Source of the DNA: Clostridia bacterium
GTDB lineage: Bacteria; Bacillota; Clostridia; Christensenellales; CAG-138
Length of the DNA stretch: 64,000 nt
Assembly (NCBI GenBank): GCA_016292635.1
Contig: JAEDIC010000004.1
Coordinates: 43,015 to 107,014, forward strand
Direction: 5' to 3'
The translations under genes were made by a program, and so were the position numbers. A model generated the notes under the pieces. The model saw only the letters and a program-made list of their open reading frames with translations. It did not search any database and was not told where the DNA came from. Below, piece after piece: positions 34,310 to 42,610 of the stretch. Numbering within the stretch: the stretch's first letter is position 1; every line of letters starts with the position of its first letter.

Positions 34310-35662
34310 TTACTTGCGCCTTTGCGCCATGTCTTCTATTTGTTGAGTTGTCACATTTGGCTCTACATAACTACCATCTATTCCGCTAATAAACATAGAC
34401 CAAAAAGTATCATCTGCTCCTGAAAGTCCATTATCAATGGTATAGAAGAATTGCCAAATTGGAATGCATATACCTATATTTGAATTGTTTTTTGCAGATA
34501 ACACCCCCATATTCAAGCCAACTTTGTCTATATCAATTTGCATATGTTCTATTTCTGGATATAACTCAGAAGTTCCAGAATAGAGATACAACAGCTGTTG
34601 CTGTGCCCGTGATGTTATTTCCTCTAAAGGTAGCAACTTTGCATTTTCTGTTATGACATCATGAGAATAAATAGGATTACTCCAATTTAGGCTGAAAACC
34701 CCTTGCTCATCTACTACTATAGTTAAAGTCTCCTTAGGCCAAGGCGCACCGGTAGACGGTGGGCTAACAGCATCCATCCCAACTTTTGGCGTATATGCAG
34801 TACAAATCCCCGCATAACTACGTCCAAGAACAATTTGCCAACCGCCCCATTCGCTTTTAGGAACCCGATGTATAATCACCGGTTCGCAGGAAAGCACAAC
34901 AAATGACGAGTCCTCTCCTATGGACTGCATTGTATTCACTGCAATATCACTCGCATCTTCTTCAGATAAAGCTGGAGCTATTTTTTCATAAACAGTATTA
35001 GAATTTAACCAGCTCAATGGAGTGGCGTTGTAATTAATATCTCTGAAATAGGAAAAATAGTCTCCGTCAATTTTAAACATTGCGCTAGAAACACTTCCTT
35101 CTTTCTCTGCATAAACATGGTACGTTTCTTTAGGTAACGCTTCAGAAATAAAGAATGCTTCTTTATCCACAGACCTTGGTGCATTATTTATTGACTGGGT
35201 AAGCCATTCGATATATCCTGCGACCTCTTCATGTTCGGTATCAAGTTGTTTAGACAACGTCAATAGATAGATATAATCGTCAACTGTTCTCTCCCACGCT
35301 CTATAAAGCGTTGAATTTCCTGAGATAAGCGTACTCAGTATGTTTGATATCCGTTCATCTGAAAAAGTATCCTGCTTAACTTGAACTATTGGATAGCCTG
35401 TCGCTTTAAGAGGTAGTACATCAGCATTTATAGATACCGTTGCTTTTCCTAATGTTCTGTCAGCTTTGTATATTTTGTCAGGGATTTCTATCGGCTCAAA
35501 TCTATCTGTCATCATGTACGAAGCACTGGCATTGGTTCTGCTAATTATAGTTTCTTGCTCAGGTGTAGGTTGGCAAGAAGTAACTATAAAACAAAAGCAT
35601 ACCAACAAAGTCAGTACACAAGCTTTGTTGAAAAGTGTTAGATGGAATACCTTTTTACACAT
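34310..35662 (-). CDS. DUF6034-like lipoprotein 3
   Basis: 450 residues, AAGAGGA before the ATG. The lipobox is CFIVTSCQPTPEQ, the same CQxTPE start as the other copies. The closing motif is MFISGIDGSYVEPNV, then a basic tail QRRK. It is the most divergent of the three copies. It follows secreted protein 2 across a ten-base hairpin. Confidence 0.75.
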   Translation of the reverse strand: MCKKVFHLTLFNKACVLTLLVCFCFIVTSCQPTPEQETIISRTNASASYMMTDRFEPIEIPDKIYKADRTLGKATVSINADVLPLKATGYPIVQVKQDTFSDERISNILSTLISGNSTLYRAWERTVDDYIYLLTLSKQLDTEHEEVAGYIEWLTQSINNAPRSVDKEAFFISEALPKETYHVYAEKEGSVSSAMFKIDGDYFSYFRDINYNATPLSWLNSNTVYEKIAPALSEEDASDIAVNTMQSIGEDSSFVVLSCEPVIIHRVPKSEWGGWQIVLGRSYAGICTAYTPKVGMDAVSPPSTGAPWPKETLTIVVDEQGVFSLNWSNPIYSHDVITENAKLLPLEEITSRAQQQLLYLYSGTSELYPEIEHMQIDIDKVGLNMGVLSAKNNSNIGICIPIWQFFYTIDNGLSGADDTFWSMFISGIDGSYVEPNVTTQQIEDMAQRRK

Positions 35663-35680
35663 ATTATTGTCCTCTTAAGA

Positions 35681-35704
35681 AGAGCGGCACGCCTGTGCCG
35701 CTCT
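35681..35704. promoter_or_regulatory. Hairpin between secreted protein 2 and lipoprotein 3
   Basis: A ten-base perfect stem, AGAGCGGCAC with GTGCCGCTCT, and a four-base loop, with no T run. It sits at the same place as the hairpin in module 1. Confidence 0.65.
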
Positions 35705-35715
35705 ACGGCATCACA

Positions 35716-36114
35716 TTATCGTACCCATATTCCTCTATATGAAGTGGTTCCATTATTAGCATCAGGAGTGCTTCCCTTCAACTGAATGGTAGAACCTGCA
35801 GAAAATCCATCACGTGAATTGTAGGTATAGCTTTGATACGAAGGATTGCCTTCGCTAAAAGTCATACTGGGTGTTACGTGAAGTCCATTAAAATAACCAC
35901 GGAAAGTAGCACCACTTGCACCGTTTATGGGTACAAGAGTTGATATCTCGATACTGCCATAGAAATCATCCCCCCTGGTTGCGGTGTGCTTTACCGTAGA
36001 TGTTCTTGTAACCGTTCCCTCAATAGCAGTAGCAGGATCAGCCGCTGCAAATGCGATACTGCATATAGAAAGCGTGAAAGCTGCTACAATGATGAAAGCA
36101 ATAAATCTTTTCAT
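35716..36114 (-). CDS. Small secreted protein 2 of the lipoprotein module
   Basis: 132 residues, AGAGGAG before the ATG. A signal peptide ends near AFA (about 24). The mature part is Thr/Ser/Gly-rich and beta-like, ending in SYRGIWVR. It differs in sequence from secreted protein 1 but shares size, leader repeat and position ahead of a lipoprotein. It has no cysteine after the signal peptide. Confidence 0.7.
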   Translation of the reverse strand: MKRFIAFIIVAAFTLSICSIAFAAADPATAIEGTVTRTSTVKHTATRGDDFYGSIEISTLVPINGASGATFRGYFNGLHVTPSMTFSEGNPSYQSYTYNSRDGFSAGSTIQLKGSTPDANNGTTSYRGIWVR

Positions 36115-36188
36115 AATACTACTCCTCTCATATTCGTCTTATTATTAGTTAAATGTACGCCTTTAGTACTCCTTGTGATTCTGTATCG

Positions 36189-36257
36189 CAACACGGCGAT
36201 GAGCTTGTCCGGCTTGTGGTTTTCAAGGACATTTTTATTTGCACATTGGAATCACCT
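36189..36257. repeat. Module leader repeat, copy A
   Basis: About 65 bases upstream of secreted protein 2 that match the core of copies B and C, including GTTTTCAAGGAC and TTTGCACA. A GGAGGAGGTGATTCC lies on the minus strand at its right edge, a strong ribosome site in front of very short ORFs. Confidence 0.7.
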
Positions 36258-36402
36258 CCTCCTGCATTTTAAACATTGTCCTCTTTGTTCTTCACACTTA
36301 TACAGATGACGTTTATGCAATAAAGTAACAACAAAAAAGCTGCGCGATTCTAAAATCGTGCAGCCTCTCTTCGCATAAAGCGCTACTAAATTCAGTTAAT
36401 AT

Positions 36403-36723
36403 CTATGCTTCTCGCATCTCTTTAGCAACAGCTGTCAGCAAACTTAGTTGTTCTGAAGACAGCTTATTTACAACCTTAATCAATTCAAACACACCGCATG
36501 GTTTACTATTCCCAACATCGAAAAATTCCATTGGGGATATATCAAAGTAATCACAAATCTGCAGAAACACACTCATGGAAGGAAGGGATTTACCCCGGGT
36601 AATTTTATTTATATAACTTTTATTTAATCCTAACGCTGTGCTGAGCGTATATTCGGATATTCCTTTGCTCATGCATAGCGTTGATATTCTTTCCTGTATA
36701 AGGCGAGCATCCAATTCTATCAC
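36403..36723 (-). CDS. Xre-family regulator of the cargo region
   Basis: 106 residues. The HTH domain (8-64) is seen in LSTALGLNKSYINKITRGKS. The MEFFDVG tail and an acidic helix follow. It is divergent from the 36,843 gene and near the secreted/lipoprotein modules, so it may control them (inference). Confidence 0.82.
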   Translation of the reverse strand: MIELDARLIQERISTLCMSKGISEYTLSTALGLNKSYINKITRGKSLPSMSVFLQICDYFDISPMEFFDVGNSKPCGVFELIKVVNKLSSEQLSLLTAVAKEMREA

Positions 36724-36842
36724 CTCATCGATATAATAGAATATAATGCTCCGCCATCTTCCGTATTATTTGCCGTGTTTACACTTGAATATACGTCTCA
36801 AATACCGTATCATTGGGTAAATAACCGATTATGAGGCTTGCA

Positions 36843-37217
36843 ATGAGTAGATCATTATCCCGATTCAAATACCATGTTATGAAACAACAAGATGATCCTT
36901 ACATCAAAGAGTTTCTTTGTTTAGTTGAGAATCAATTTACCACGTCCGAGTTTATATTTCCTTCTCTTGAAGATTTATTAAATGTTAAGCAAAAGAGGCT
37001 GTTTCATACCTACAATAGGGCCGCATGGCTAGATATATACTATTTCACATTGCATACCTATCTAAAAAATCATAAAGAATTGTGCGTAAAAGGCTTGTGT
37101 GACATTAATGTCAGCATGGCTTATACATCAAAAGAGCTTGAGCTTTTATATCGAAAGCATCTGCAATATAAGGAAACCTCCGAATATATCTACCACATTC
37201 TTTATAACAACAAATAG
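36843..37217 (+). CDS. Hypothetical cytosolic protein
   Basis: About 124 residues; the ATG at 36,843 has GAGG six bases ahead, whereas the ATG four codons earlier has no ribosome site. The protein is Tyr-, Lys- and His-rich and helical, without signal peptide or membrane segment. No family was recognised. It lies divergent to the Xre gene. Confidence 0.5.
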   Translation: MSRSLSRFKYHVMKQQDDPYIKEFLCLVENQFTTSEFIFPSLEDLLNVKQKRLFHTYNRAAWLDIYYFTLHTYLKNHKELCVKGLCDINVSMAYTSKELELLYRKHLQYKETSEYIYHILYNNK

Positions 37218-37338
37218 TCCTTTGAAGTCTTGTATACCTAACACCTCTAAATTAGTACAAAATATATGTTACTTTTTGTATGGATGAGCATCTATATACT
37301 TTAGGTGATTTATCACTATAAATTAGGAGGTGTTATCT

Positions 37339-37719
37339 ATGACAAAACGTATTATTGTTTTCGCCCTCGTATTACTGGTACTCCTCACTACCCTCAGCAC
37401 ATCCTTTGCTATGCAGCCCTATAGTTCCAACGGCACATGCTCCATTTCGAAATCCGGGAATACCATAAGTTATTCTGGCAACACCCGTTCCACAACCACA
37501 GAAGCCACCATTACGGTTTCTATTACTCTCAAGCGCCTCGTATCAGGACAGTGGCAGACTGTAGATTCCGTTTCCGCCTCTAAACAAAAAGCCACCTCTG
37601 TTTCCGCAACTGATTCTTGTAGCGTAACTGGTGGTTACTACTATAAGGTATTTGCTACGCACTATACCACATCCGGTGGAACCTGGTACACAGAAAGTAA
37701 TCAAGTTTGGGTCAGTTAA
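37339..37719 (+). CDS. Small secreted DUF6147-like protein
   Basis: 126 residues from an ATG with AGGAGG at eight bases. A signal peptide ends near SFA (about 25). The mature part is Ser/Thr-rich and beta-like: NGTCSISKSGNTISYSGNT, then a CSVTGGYYYKVFATHY strand and an ending SNQVWVS. It fits the DUF6147 pattern (recalled, not searched). Two cysteines may form a disulfide. It shares style with secreted proteins 1 and 2, but is on the plus strand with its own terminator hairpin. Confidence 0.7.
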   Translation: MTKRIIVFALVLLVLLTTLSTSFAMQPYSSNGTCSISKSGNTISYSGNTRSTTTEATITVSITLKRLVSGQWQTVDSVSASKQKATSVSATDSCSVTGGYYYKVFATHYTTSGGTWYTESNQVWVS

Positions 37720-37746
37720 AAGTCAATATATTGCACCTAATCATAA

Positions 37747-37774
37747 AGTCACCGGATGTATTATTCCGGTGACT
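37747..37774. terminator. Hairpin between convergent genes
   Basis: A ten-base perfect stem, AGTCACCGGA with TCCGGTGACT, between the secreted DUF6147-like gene and the anti-sigma gene; it partly lies inside the end of the latter. Confidence 0.5.
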
Positions 37775-38645
37775 CTATTGTATCATATGCAAAAGATATC
37801 TCAGGGAGTATTTCCCGCAATGTTGTTAAGTCCAACCCAGATCCTGAGATAAAAAAGTGTCCATAAGGCCATGCCGCATGACCATATGCATCCCCTACAC
37901 TATCCACTCCATAGTAAACAATAGTACCATCGTCTAAGCTATGCGTGTAAGGATGTTTATCCGCAGGAGTTGCTGATCCAGACGACTGTACAGTAGGGTC
38001 AAAACAATCCTGCCATACAATAACCGTATTTCCGGTTTGCAAGGAATATGTTGTTTGTAATGTAATAGATATTCCGTCCTCCTTAAACGTTTGTATGTCT
38101 ACCATAGTTAACAAATCGCTTTCGATAACAACAACCGGTCTTTGCAAAAACTCTGCCGCATCTTCAATCGATTCAAATGCCTCAGGCAATTCACTATAGT
38201 TTAGGGGCATTACACTTTCCTCGCTGTGAAACCCTTGCCGAATACTAAAAACACCATTAATCCAATTTGCAATAACTGCATATGCTTCTTGTGCAAATGC
38301 CCTCCCTGACTCGGCAAATCCTCCTCCGATAATCATAAATGCAACTAAAGACGCCGCTGCAACCTTAAACCAATTCCTACTTACTGCTCTGCTTCTATAT
38401 CGGGACCGACATCTTGTTATATTTACCTGAGCAGCATCCGCATAGGCTTGCTCTCTAAGGTTTGTTTTTACTTTGCTTATTTCATCCGACAGCGTATCTT
38501 CATGCATTTCACTATCGCCATCCACTAACCAGCCGAGATTTCGTCTCTCGCTTGTCTGAATGGCTTCATAAAGAATATCCGCAACCTCATCTGTCCGCAG
38601 AAGAAGTTCTATTTTTGTTTGCTTTTCGGCATCATGCTTTTTCAT
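37761..38645 (-). CDS. Membrane anti-sigma factor with DUF4367-like domain
   Basis: 294 residues. A cytosolic N-terminal region (about 1-105) with basic RCRSRYRSRAVSR precedes one membrane helix (WFKVAAASLVAFMIIGGGFA, about 111-131). The extracellular domain (about 160-294) follows a DUF4367 pattern: ITLQTTYSLQTGNTVIVWQD and YGHFFISGSGLDLTTLREIL. It lies 75 bases after the ECF sigma gene in the same transcript. It likely holds the sigma factor until an envelope signal or proteolysis releases it (inference). Confidence 0.78.
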   Translation of the reverse strand: MKKHDAEKQTKIELLLRTDEVADILYEAIQTSERRNLGWLVDGDSEMHEDTLSDEISKVKTNLREQAYADAAQVNITRCRSRYRSRAVSRNWFKVAAASLVAFMIIGGGFAESGRAFAQEAYAVIANWINGVFSIRQGFHSEESVMPLNYSELPEAFESIEDAAEFLQRPVVVIESDLLTMVDIQTFKEDGISITLQTTYSLQTGNTVIVWQDCFDPTVQSSGSATPADKHPYTHSLDDGTIVYYGVDSVGDAYGHAAWPYGHFFISGSGLDLTTLREILPEISFAYDTIESPE

Positions 38646-38720
38646 AATATTCCCTCTAATTACAATGCCACAGTTCTTTGTCCTTCATAAGTTATAGATA
38701 TCCCAATACTAAAATAGTAA

Positions 38721-39242
38721 CTACAAATTAAGATTTTTCCTTAGCTTATTCAGTGCTCGTTTTTTCCTCATCTTGACAGCGCCTAAACTCATATTTAAAA
38801 TATCTGCAATTTCAGCTAGCGACATTTCCTGATAATATGCCATCCATACAATAATTCTGTCCGTATTCTCAAGAGAATCTATCGCTCTTTTTAATTGATT
38901 ACGCTCATCTCGATTCAGGACTATCTTCTCTACACTTTCTGCTGTGTTTTGATACAAGCTTGGTGTATTAATAGGATCCTGTATATCTATGGGCGTTTCC
39001 ATGGATATCTTCTTTTGCTCACGCTTTACATATGCCGCAATCTCATTCCTCGTAATAGCAAAAATCCATGCCGGGAACTTCTTCAGGTCTTTCAATTGAT
39101 AAAGATTTGATAATCCTAGGACAACAACATTATGATATATCTCTTTGGAGATTTCGCGATCCTTTATCTTCCCATGGATTACGTTAAGCAGTAAGTCTTC
39201 CATAGGCTGCAACAGTTTATCAAAAGTCTCTCTGTCGCGCAT
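38721..39242 (-). CDS. ECF-type RNA polymerase sigma factor
   Basis: About 173 residues. Region 2 is in LKKFPAWIFAITRNEIAAYV and region 4 in LENTDRIIVWMAYYQEMSLA followed by DILNMSLGAVKMRKKRAL. An upstream TTG (39,275) is in frame, but AAGGAAGGAG precedes the later ATG codons, so the start is uncertain by a few residues. Its partner is the membrane anti-sigma gene directly downstream. It could drive the secreted/lipoprotein modules on the same element. Confidence 0.85.
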   Translation of the reverse strand: MRDRETFDKLLQPMEDLLLNVIHGKIKDREISKEIYHNVVVLGLSNLYQLKDLKKFPAWIFAITRNEIAAYVKREQKKISMETPIDIQDPINTPSLYQNTAESVEKIVLNRDERNQLKRAIDSLENTDRIIVWMAYYQEMSLAEIADILNMSLGAVKMRKKRALNKLRKNLNL

Positions 39243-39275
39243 AGTCTTGCTCATCTCCTTCCTTATAGTTTTCAA

Positions 39276-39580
39276 TAAATTAGTTTTATTATATCCCTGC
39301 GTTCATTTAACTGCAAATGTATAGCTGTAATCGCTCCCATCTAAGTTATAGATAAGCATCACTGCAAAAAGTAACATCATAATTTAAAAACAAACAAATA
39401 GTACCTGTTTTTATTAATCAACCCCATAATCTATAATCTTATTAGATGCACAAATTTTGCCTGAAAACTGCCCTTGAATCCTCCATTTCAATCATGTATG
39501 ATTACAACAATAGAAAAGGTGCAACCCGCAGAGATCCTCTGCGGGTTGCACCTTTTCCAATTTTAAAGGAGGATATTTAA
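39276..39580. promoter_or_regulatory. Divergent region with a 20-bp hairpin
   Basis: An AT-rich region between the ECF sigma gene and the peptidoglycan-binding gene. It carries promoters for both directions (not individually placed) and a strong hairpin at 39,513-39,557. Confidence 0.5.
39513..39557 (+). terminator. Terminator-like hairpin in the leader of a plus-strand gene
   Basis: Two 20-base arms (39,513-39,532 and 39,538-39,557) pair perfectly around five bases, with T-rich sequence in and after the right arm. It ends 24 bases before the ATG of the peptidoglycan-binding protein, so it would attenuate that gene unless transcription starts inside or antitermination occurs. Confidence 0.65.
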
Positions 39581-41347
39581 ATGGCAAACTACTATGTTAA
39601 GGGGTATATCCCGCCTGCCGGAATCAGAAGCGCTGAAGATGTAAAACGGGAACAACGACGTTTGGGAGTCAAAGCAGATGGCGTATGGGGCCCGAACACT
39701 CAGGCTGCGTATGACAAGCAAAGCACTTCGTTCAAACAGTATGGAACAAGCGGCAAGAAAACCTATTCCCCTCCCAAAGGAATAGATAGTGTAAGCGAAA
39801 TCAAGGACATGCAGAGAAGGCTAGGTGTAACCGTAGATGGTATTTGGGGCGAAAAGACAGAAGCTGCATGGACCAACATGCGTAACAGCGGTAATAAATC
39901 TATTAACCTAACCTTTACGACCAGTAATGACAATGCGAAGCAAGATAATAATGATAGCTTCAGCAAACCGAAATACTCTGCGCCTAAAGGTATAGATAGC
40001 GTTGAAGAAATCAAGCAGACACAGAGGCATCTCGGCGTTACTGTCGATGGTGTATGGGGTAGTGAAACACAAAACGCATGGAATGCAATGCGAAGCGGCG
40101 GAAAACAGTCGATATTCACAGCACCGAAAGGTATAAACACCGAAAAGGAGATTAAGCAAACACAACAGCGTCTAGGTGTAAGTGAAAGTGGTATATGGGA
40201 TAGAAGTACCAACGATGCATGGGAAACAATGCGTTCCGGAGGGAAAATATCCGAATCAAAGTATACTGCAAAAGGTTTCACTGCGCCTGAAGGTGTAGAT
40301 AGTCCTACTGATGTGCGCAATATTCAAAAGGTGCTCGGAGTTAAACAGAGCGGTATTTGGGATGCTACTACCCAATCTGCATGGAAAAACCAGTTCGGTG
40401 ACTTGTGGACAAATGATCAAAGCAGCAAGCATAACCCACCGGTAGGCATTAACAGTCCTGAGGAAATAAAGCAGGTGCAATCACGTCTCGGTGTTACCAC
40501 AAGCGGAATATGGGATAAAGAAACAAATGATGCATGGTATAAAATGAGATATGGAAATACCAGAAAACAACAGGAAGAAATAAAGACAATTGCAGATATC
40601 GGCAATGAATATACTCCTCAAAAACTCCATGCATCGCTAATTAGTGAAATAAATGGTTCAGATTTGCAAAAACAGAAAAAAAGAACATCACAAAATGCTA
40701 TAGATGAATTCAGTGATGTCCAAAAAGCAGAAACATTAGCGATGATTGATATGTTTGGTATTAACCACGCTATTACGCAACCTAACATGCTAAAAACAGC
40801 AAAACAAATGGTAAAAGATAATTTAAATGAAAAATCAGTAGTGAAAGGTGATTCCGCCGAAGCTTTCCAATCATCATTTTTGCGGCCTACTAGAATTGGC
40901 GACAATTCAATAAAAGGGGTGGATTATTCTACATACTATTACGAGGATGGAAACTATTATTTTGACGTTCTATACAACGGCGATATATTTAAGAACGTCA
41001 AACTGGGGAAACACTTTCCAGAAAAAGCAACCATTTCAATTTGGAAATATGATAATTGGGATGAGATTGGAAGACAAAGTGGTTATTTGCCTGCGATTTA
41101 TGCATCTCAGGGATTTGAAATATATGCTTCTCAATTTTTAGGCGATCCTGAAGGATTAGCCATTCCATATTCTCCAATTGTCGGTGATGTTTCCGGTAAA
41201 ATATACGATGTGTTATCACCAAATGTTCATCTGGTAGGCGATATTGTGATACATATATATGCAGAGTTAGAACATCACCCATTTTCTCCCTATAAATGGT
41301 CCAAAACATATTACATTCCACAACAATATGCTTATTCTTCAAACTAA
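39581..41347 (+). CDS. Protein with six peptidoglycan-binding repeats and unknown C-terminus
   Basis: 588 residues, AAAGGAGG before the ATG. Six PG_binding_1-like repeats span about 10-330, each with a PxGI or PxGV start, a QxxLGV centre and a GxW(G/D)xxTxxAW end (for example RRLGVTVDGIWGEKTEAAW). From about 340 to 588 is an unrelated, Tyr-rich domain without known motif. No signal peptide is seen, so export, if any, must be non-Sec or depend on conjugation or lysis. It might be a wall-targeted effector (inference). Confidence 0.75.
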   Translation: MANYYVKGYIPPAGIRSAEDVKREQRRLGVKADGVWGPNTQAAYDKQSTSFKQYGTSGKKTYSPPKGIDSVSEIKDMQRRLGVTVDGIWGEKTEAAWTNMRNSGNKSINLTFTTSNDNAKQDNNDSFSKPKYSAPKGIDSVEEIKQTQRHLGVTVDGVWGSETQNAWNAMRSGGKQSIFTAPKGINTEKEIKQTQQRLGVSESGIWDRSTNDAWETMRSGGKISESKYTAKGFTAPEGVDSPTDVRNIQKVLGVKQSGIWDATTQSAWKNQFGDLWTNDQSSKHNPPVGINSPEEIKQVQSRLGVTTSGIWDKETNDAWYKMRYGNTRKQQEEIKTIADIGNEYTPQKLHASLISEINGSDLQKQKKRTSQNAIDEFSDVQKAETLAMIDMFGINHAITQPNMLKTAKQMVKDNLNEKSVVKGDSAEAFQSSFLRPTRIGDNSIKGVDYSTYYYEDGNYYFDVLYNGDIFKNVKLGKHFPEKATISIWKYDNWDEIGRQSGYLPAIYASQGFEIYASQFLGDPEGLAIPYSPIVGDVSGKIYDVLSPNVHLVGDIVIHIYAELEHHPFSPYKWSKTYYIPQQYAYSSN

Positions 41348-41985
41348 AAATAAAGATACAGATTAAGTTTTCTAATGATACATCCGTTTTCGTATGAAGA
41401 GGATAAAGACAATTGCGTTCCGTTAGTGCTTGTGGTTACCTGATCATAAAATACATGGTATTCATACGCTGCATCACACCTTATAGCGCTATTTCGTATA
41501 TCCTCATATGAGTAATAGTAAGGCTCATCCGCATAGTAGCAATATACCGGATCCGCTGTAAAAAACTCTGGCTCGAATACGCTTAAGATTCCGTCTGTTA
41601 TTTGCTGCATGTATGCTCCGCTTGTCCCGTCATAGGATATTGTTAGCTCATAAAGCCTTGCGGTACTGCGATTCTCTTGCCTTTTGAGCAGAACATTCCC
41701 CGTATCTCCGTTGGTTAAGACAAGCGAGAAATTCTTTTGCTGTCGTACGCTTTCCGGTTTAACCTGCGTCCATGAGTTTCCATCATCCTGGATGCTTATT
41801 CCGTGTTCCGTCATCGCTTCATTAAAGGTGTCCAAGAACTCCTGTTCACTTCTTATTCTGGGATCCCGGGAGCGATCGACGGCACGGATAATAATGTTAC
41901 TTCCTGCAACTGTCAGTATGAGTACCAATATCGCCAGCGCTGATAGGCGAATAAGCCTTCTCCAGTCTACTCCTCCAGCTTTCAT
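41344..41985 (-). CDS. Single-pass membrane-anchored protein, unknown
   Basis: 213 residues from an ATG after GGGAGG. One N-terminal membrane helix (about 10-30) and an extracellular domain with many Tyr and Ser follow. No family was recognised. Its end overlaps by four bases the convergent end of the peptidoglycan-binding gene, so the two may regulate each other by antisense, or be a matched pair. Confidence 0.6.
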   Translation of the reverse strand: MKAGGVDWRRLIRLSALAILVLILTVAGSNIIIRAVDRSRDPRIRSEQEFLDTFNEAMTEHGISIQDDGNSWTQVKPESVRQQKNFSLVLTNGDTGNVLLKRQENRSTARLYELTISYDGTSGAYMQQITDGILSVFEPEFFTADPVYCYYADEPYYYSYEDIRNSAIRCDAAYEYHVFYDQVTTSTNGTQLSLSSSYENGCIIRKLNLYLYF

Positions 41986-42021
41986 AAAGCCTCCCATATT
42001 GTATATAAACTGCTTATATTA

Positions 42022-42222
42022 TTAGCATATCATACTTGGCAAGCAATGCAAGTGGCAAGCCACATCACGATTTTTCATTTCCTCCCCTTCCAGCCGGTCA
42101 TGCAAAATGCTTGTTGGGGATACCCCCGAACCCCAAATAAAACGCAGGATAAATCCTGCGGCAACGCGTCCGAAGGACGCTGATTCTATGCAAAAGACAG
42201 CTATAGATCGTTCTTTCATCAT
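42022..42222 (-). CDS. Possible small protein (66 residues)
   Basis: The ORF starts MMKERSIAVFCIESASFGRV with GGGGG nine bases upstream. It is Cys/His/Arg-rich and has no recognised domain. The DNA includes a GC-richer block with short inverted repeats (GCAGGATAAATCCTGC), so it may instead be a repeat element or RNA. Confidence 0.3.
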   Translation of the reverse strand: MMKERSIAVFCIESASFGRVAAGFILRFIWGSGVSPTSILHDRLEGEEMKNRDVACHLHCLPSMIC

Positions 42223-42485
42223 ATTGATAACCCCCAGTATTCTTGTTATAATAAAAATGTCAGTACGTGCAGTCAGATTTGACTTCGAATGGTTCGCATA
42301 AATGCGGGCGGCGTCCTGCTCTAAGCATGGATGCAATTGTTTACGGCACATACTTCATCATATGCTGGTTATATACTTACACACTAACATATGGATTGAC
42401 TCCGTGAATAAATGTGTAAACTTACTTGTACTGGTATATGAGGTAATAGTGTCGGAACACATAAGACGGAACAGACTAAATTATT

Positions 42486-42602
42486 AGACTGGGAAGTCGG
42501 ATTTGTGCTGGTGTAAAAGTGATACACGGCTGCATAGTTCCTTTGTTATTGGCGGACGGGAAGTCCCCTCATCTTTAATGAGGGCCAATAATAACAAAGG
42601 AG
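42486..42602 (+). ncRNA. Candidate retron msr-msd RNA
   Basis: Structured region directly upstream of the retron genes. It holds a small GNRA-type stem-loop (GACT-GGGA-AGTC, 42,487-42,498), a stem GTGTA/TACAC (42,511-42,527), and a long hairpin from 42,540 to 42,600 whose outer arms (CCTTTGTTATT with AATAACAAAGG) enclose an inner stem CCTCAT/ATGAGG. Two small loops followed by one long hairpin fit an msr-msd layout. Exact ends, branching guanosine and a1/a2 pairing were not resolved. The last bases overlap the ribosome site of the next gene. Confidence 0.5.
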
Positions 42603-42610
42603 GTGAGTTC

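Noticed and set aside
30139..36114. Lantibiotic cluster
   Set aside because: No LanB, LanC, LanM or similar modification enzyme, and the secreted proteins carry Sec signals rather than leader peptides.
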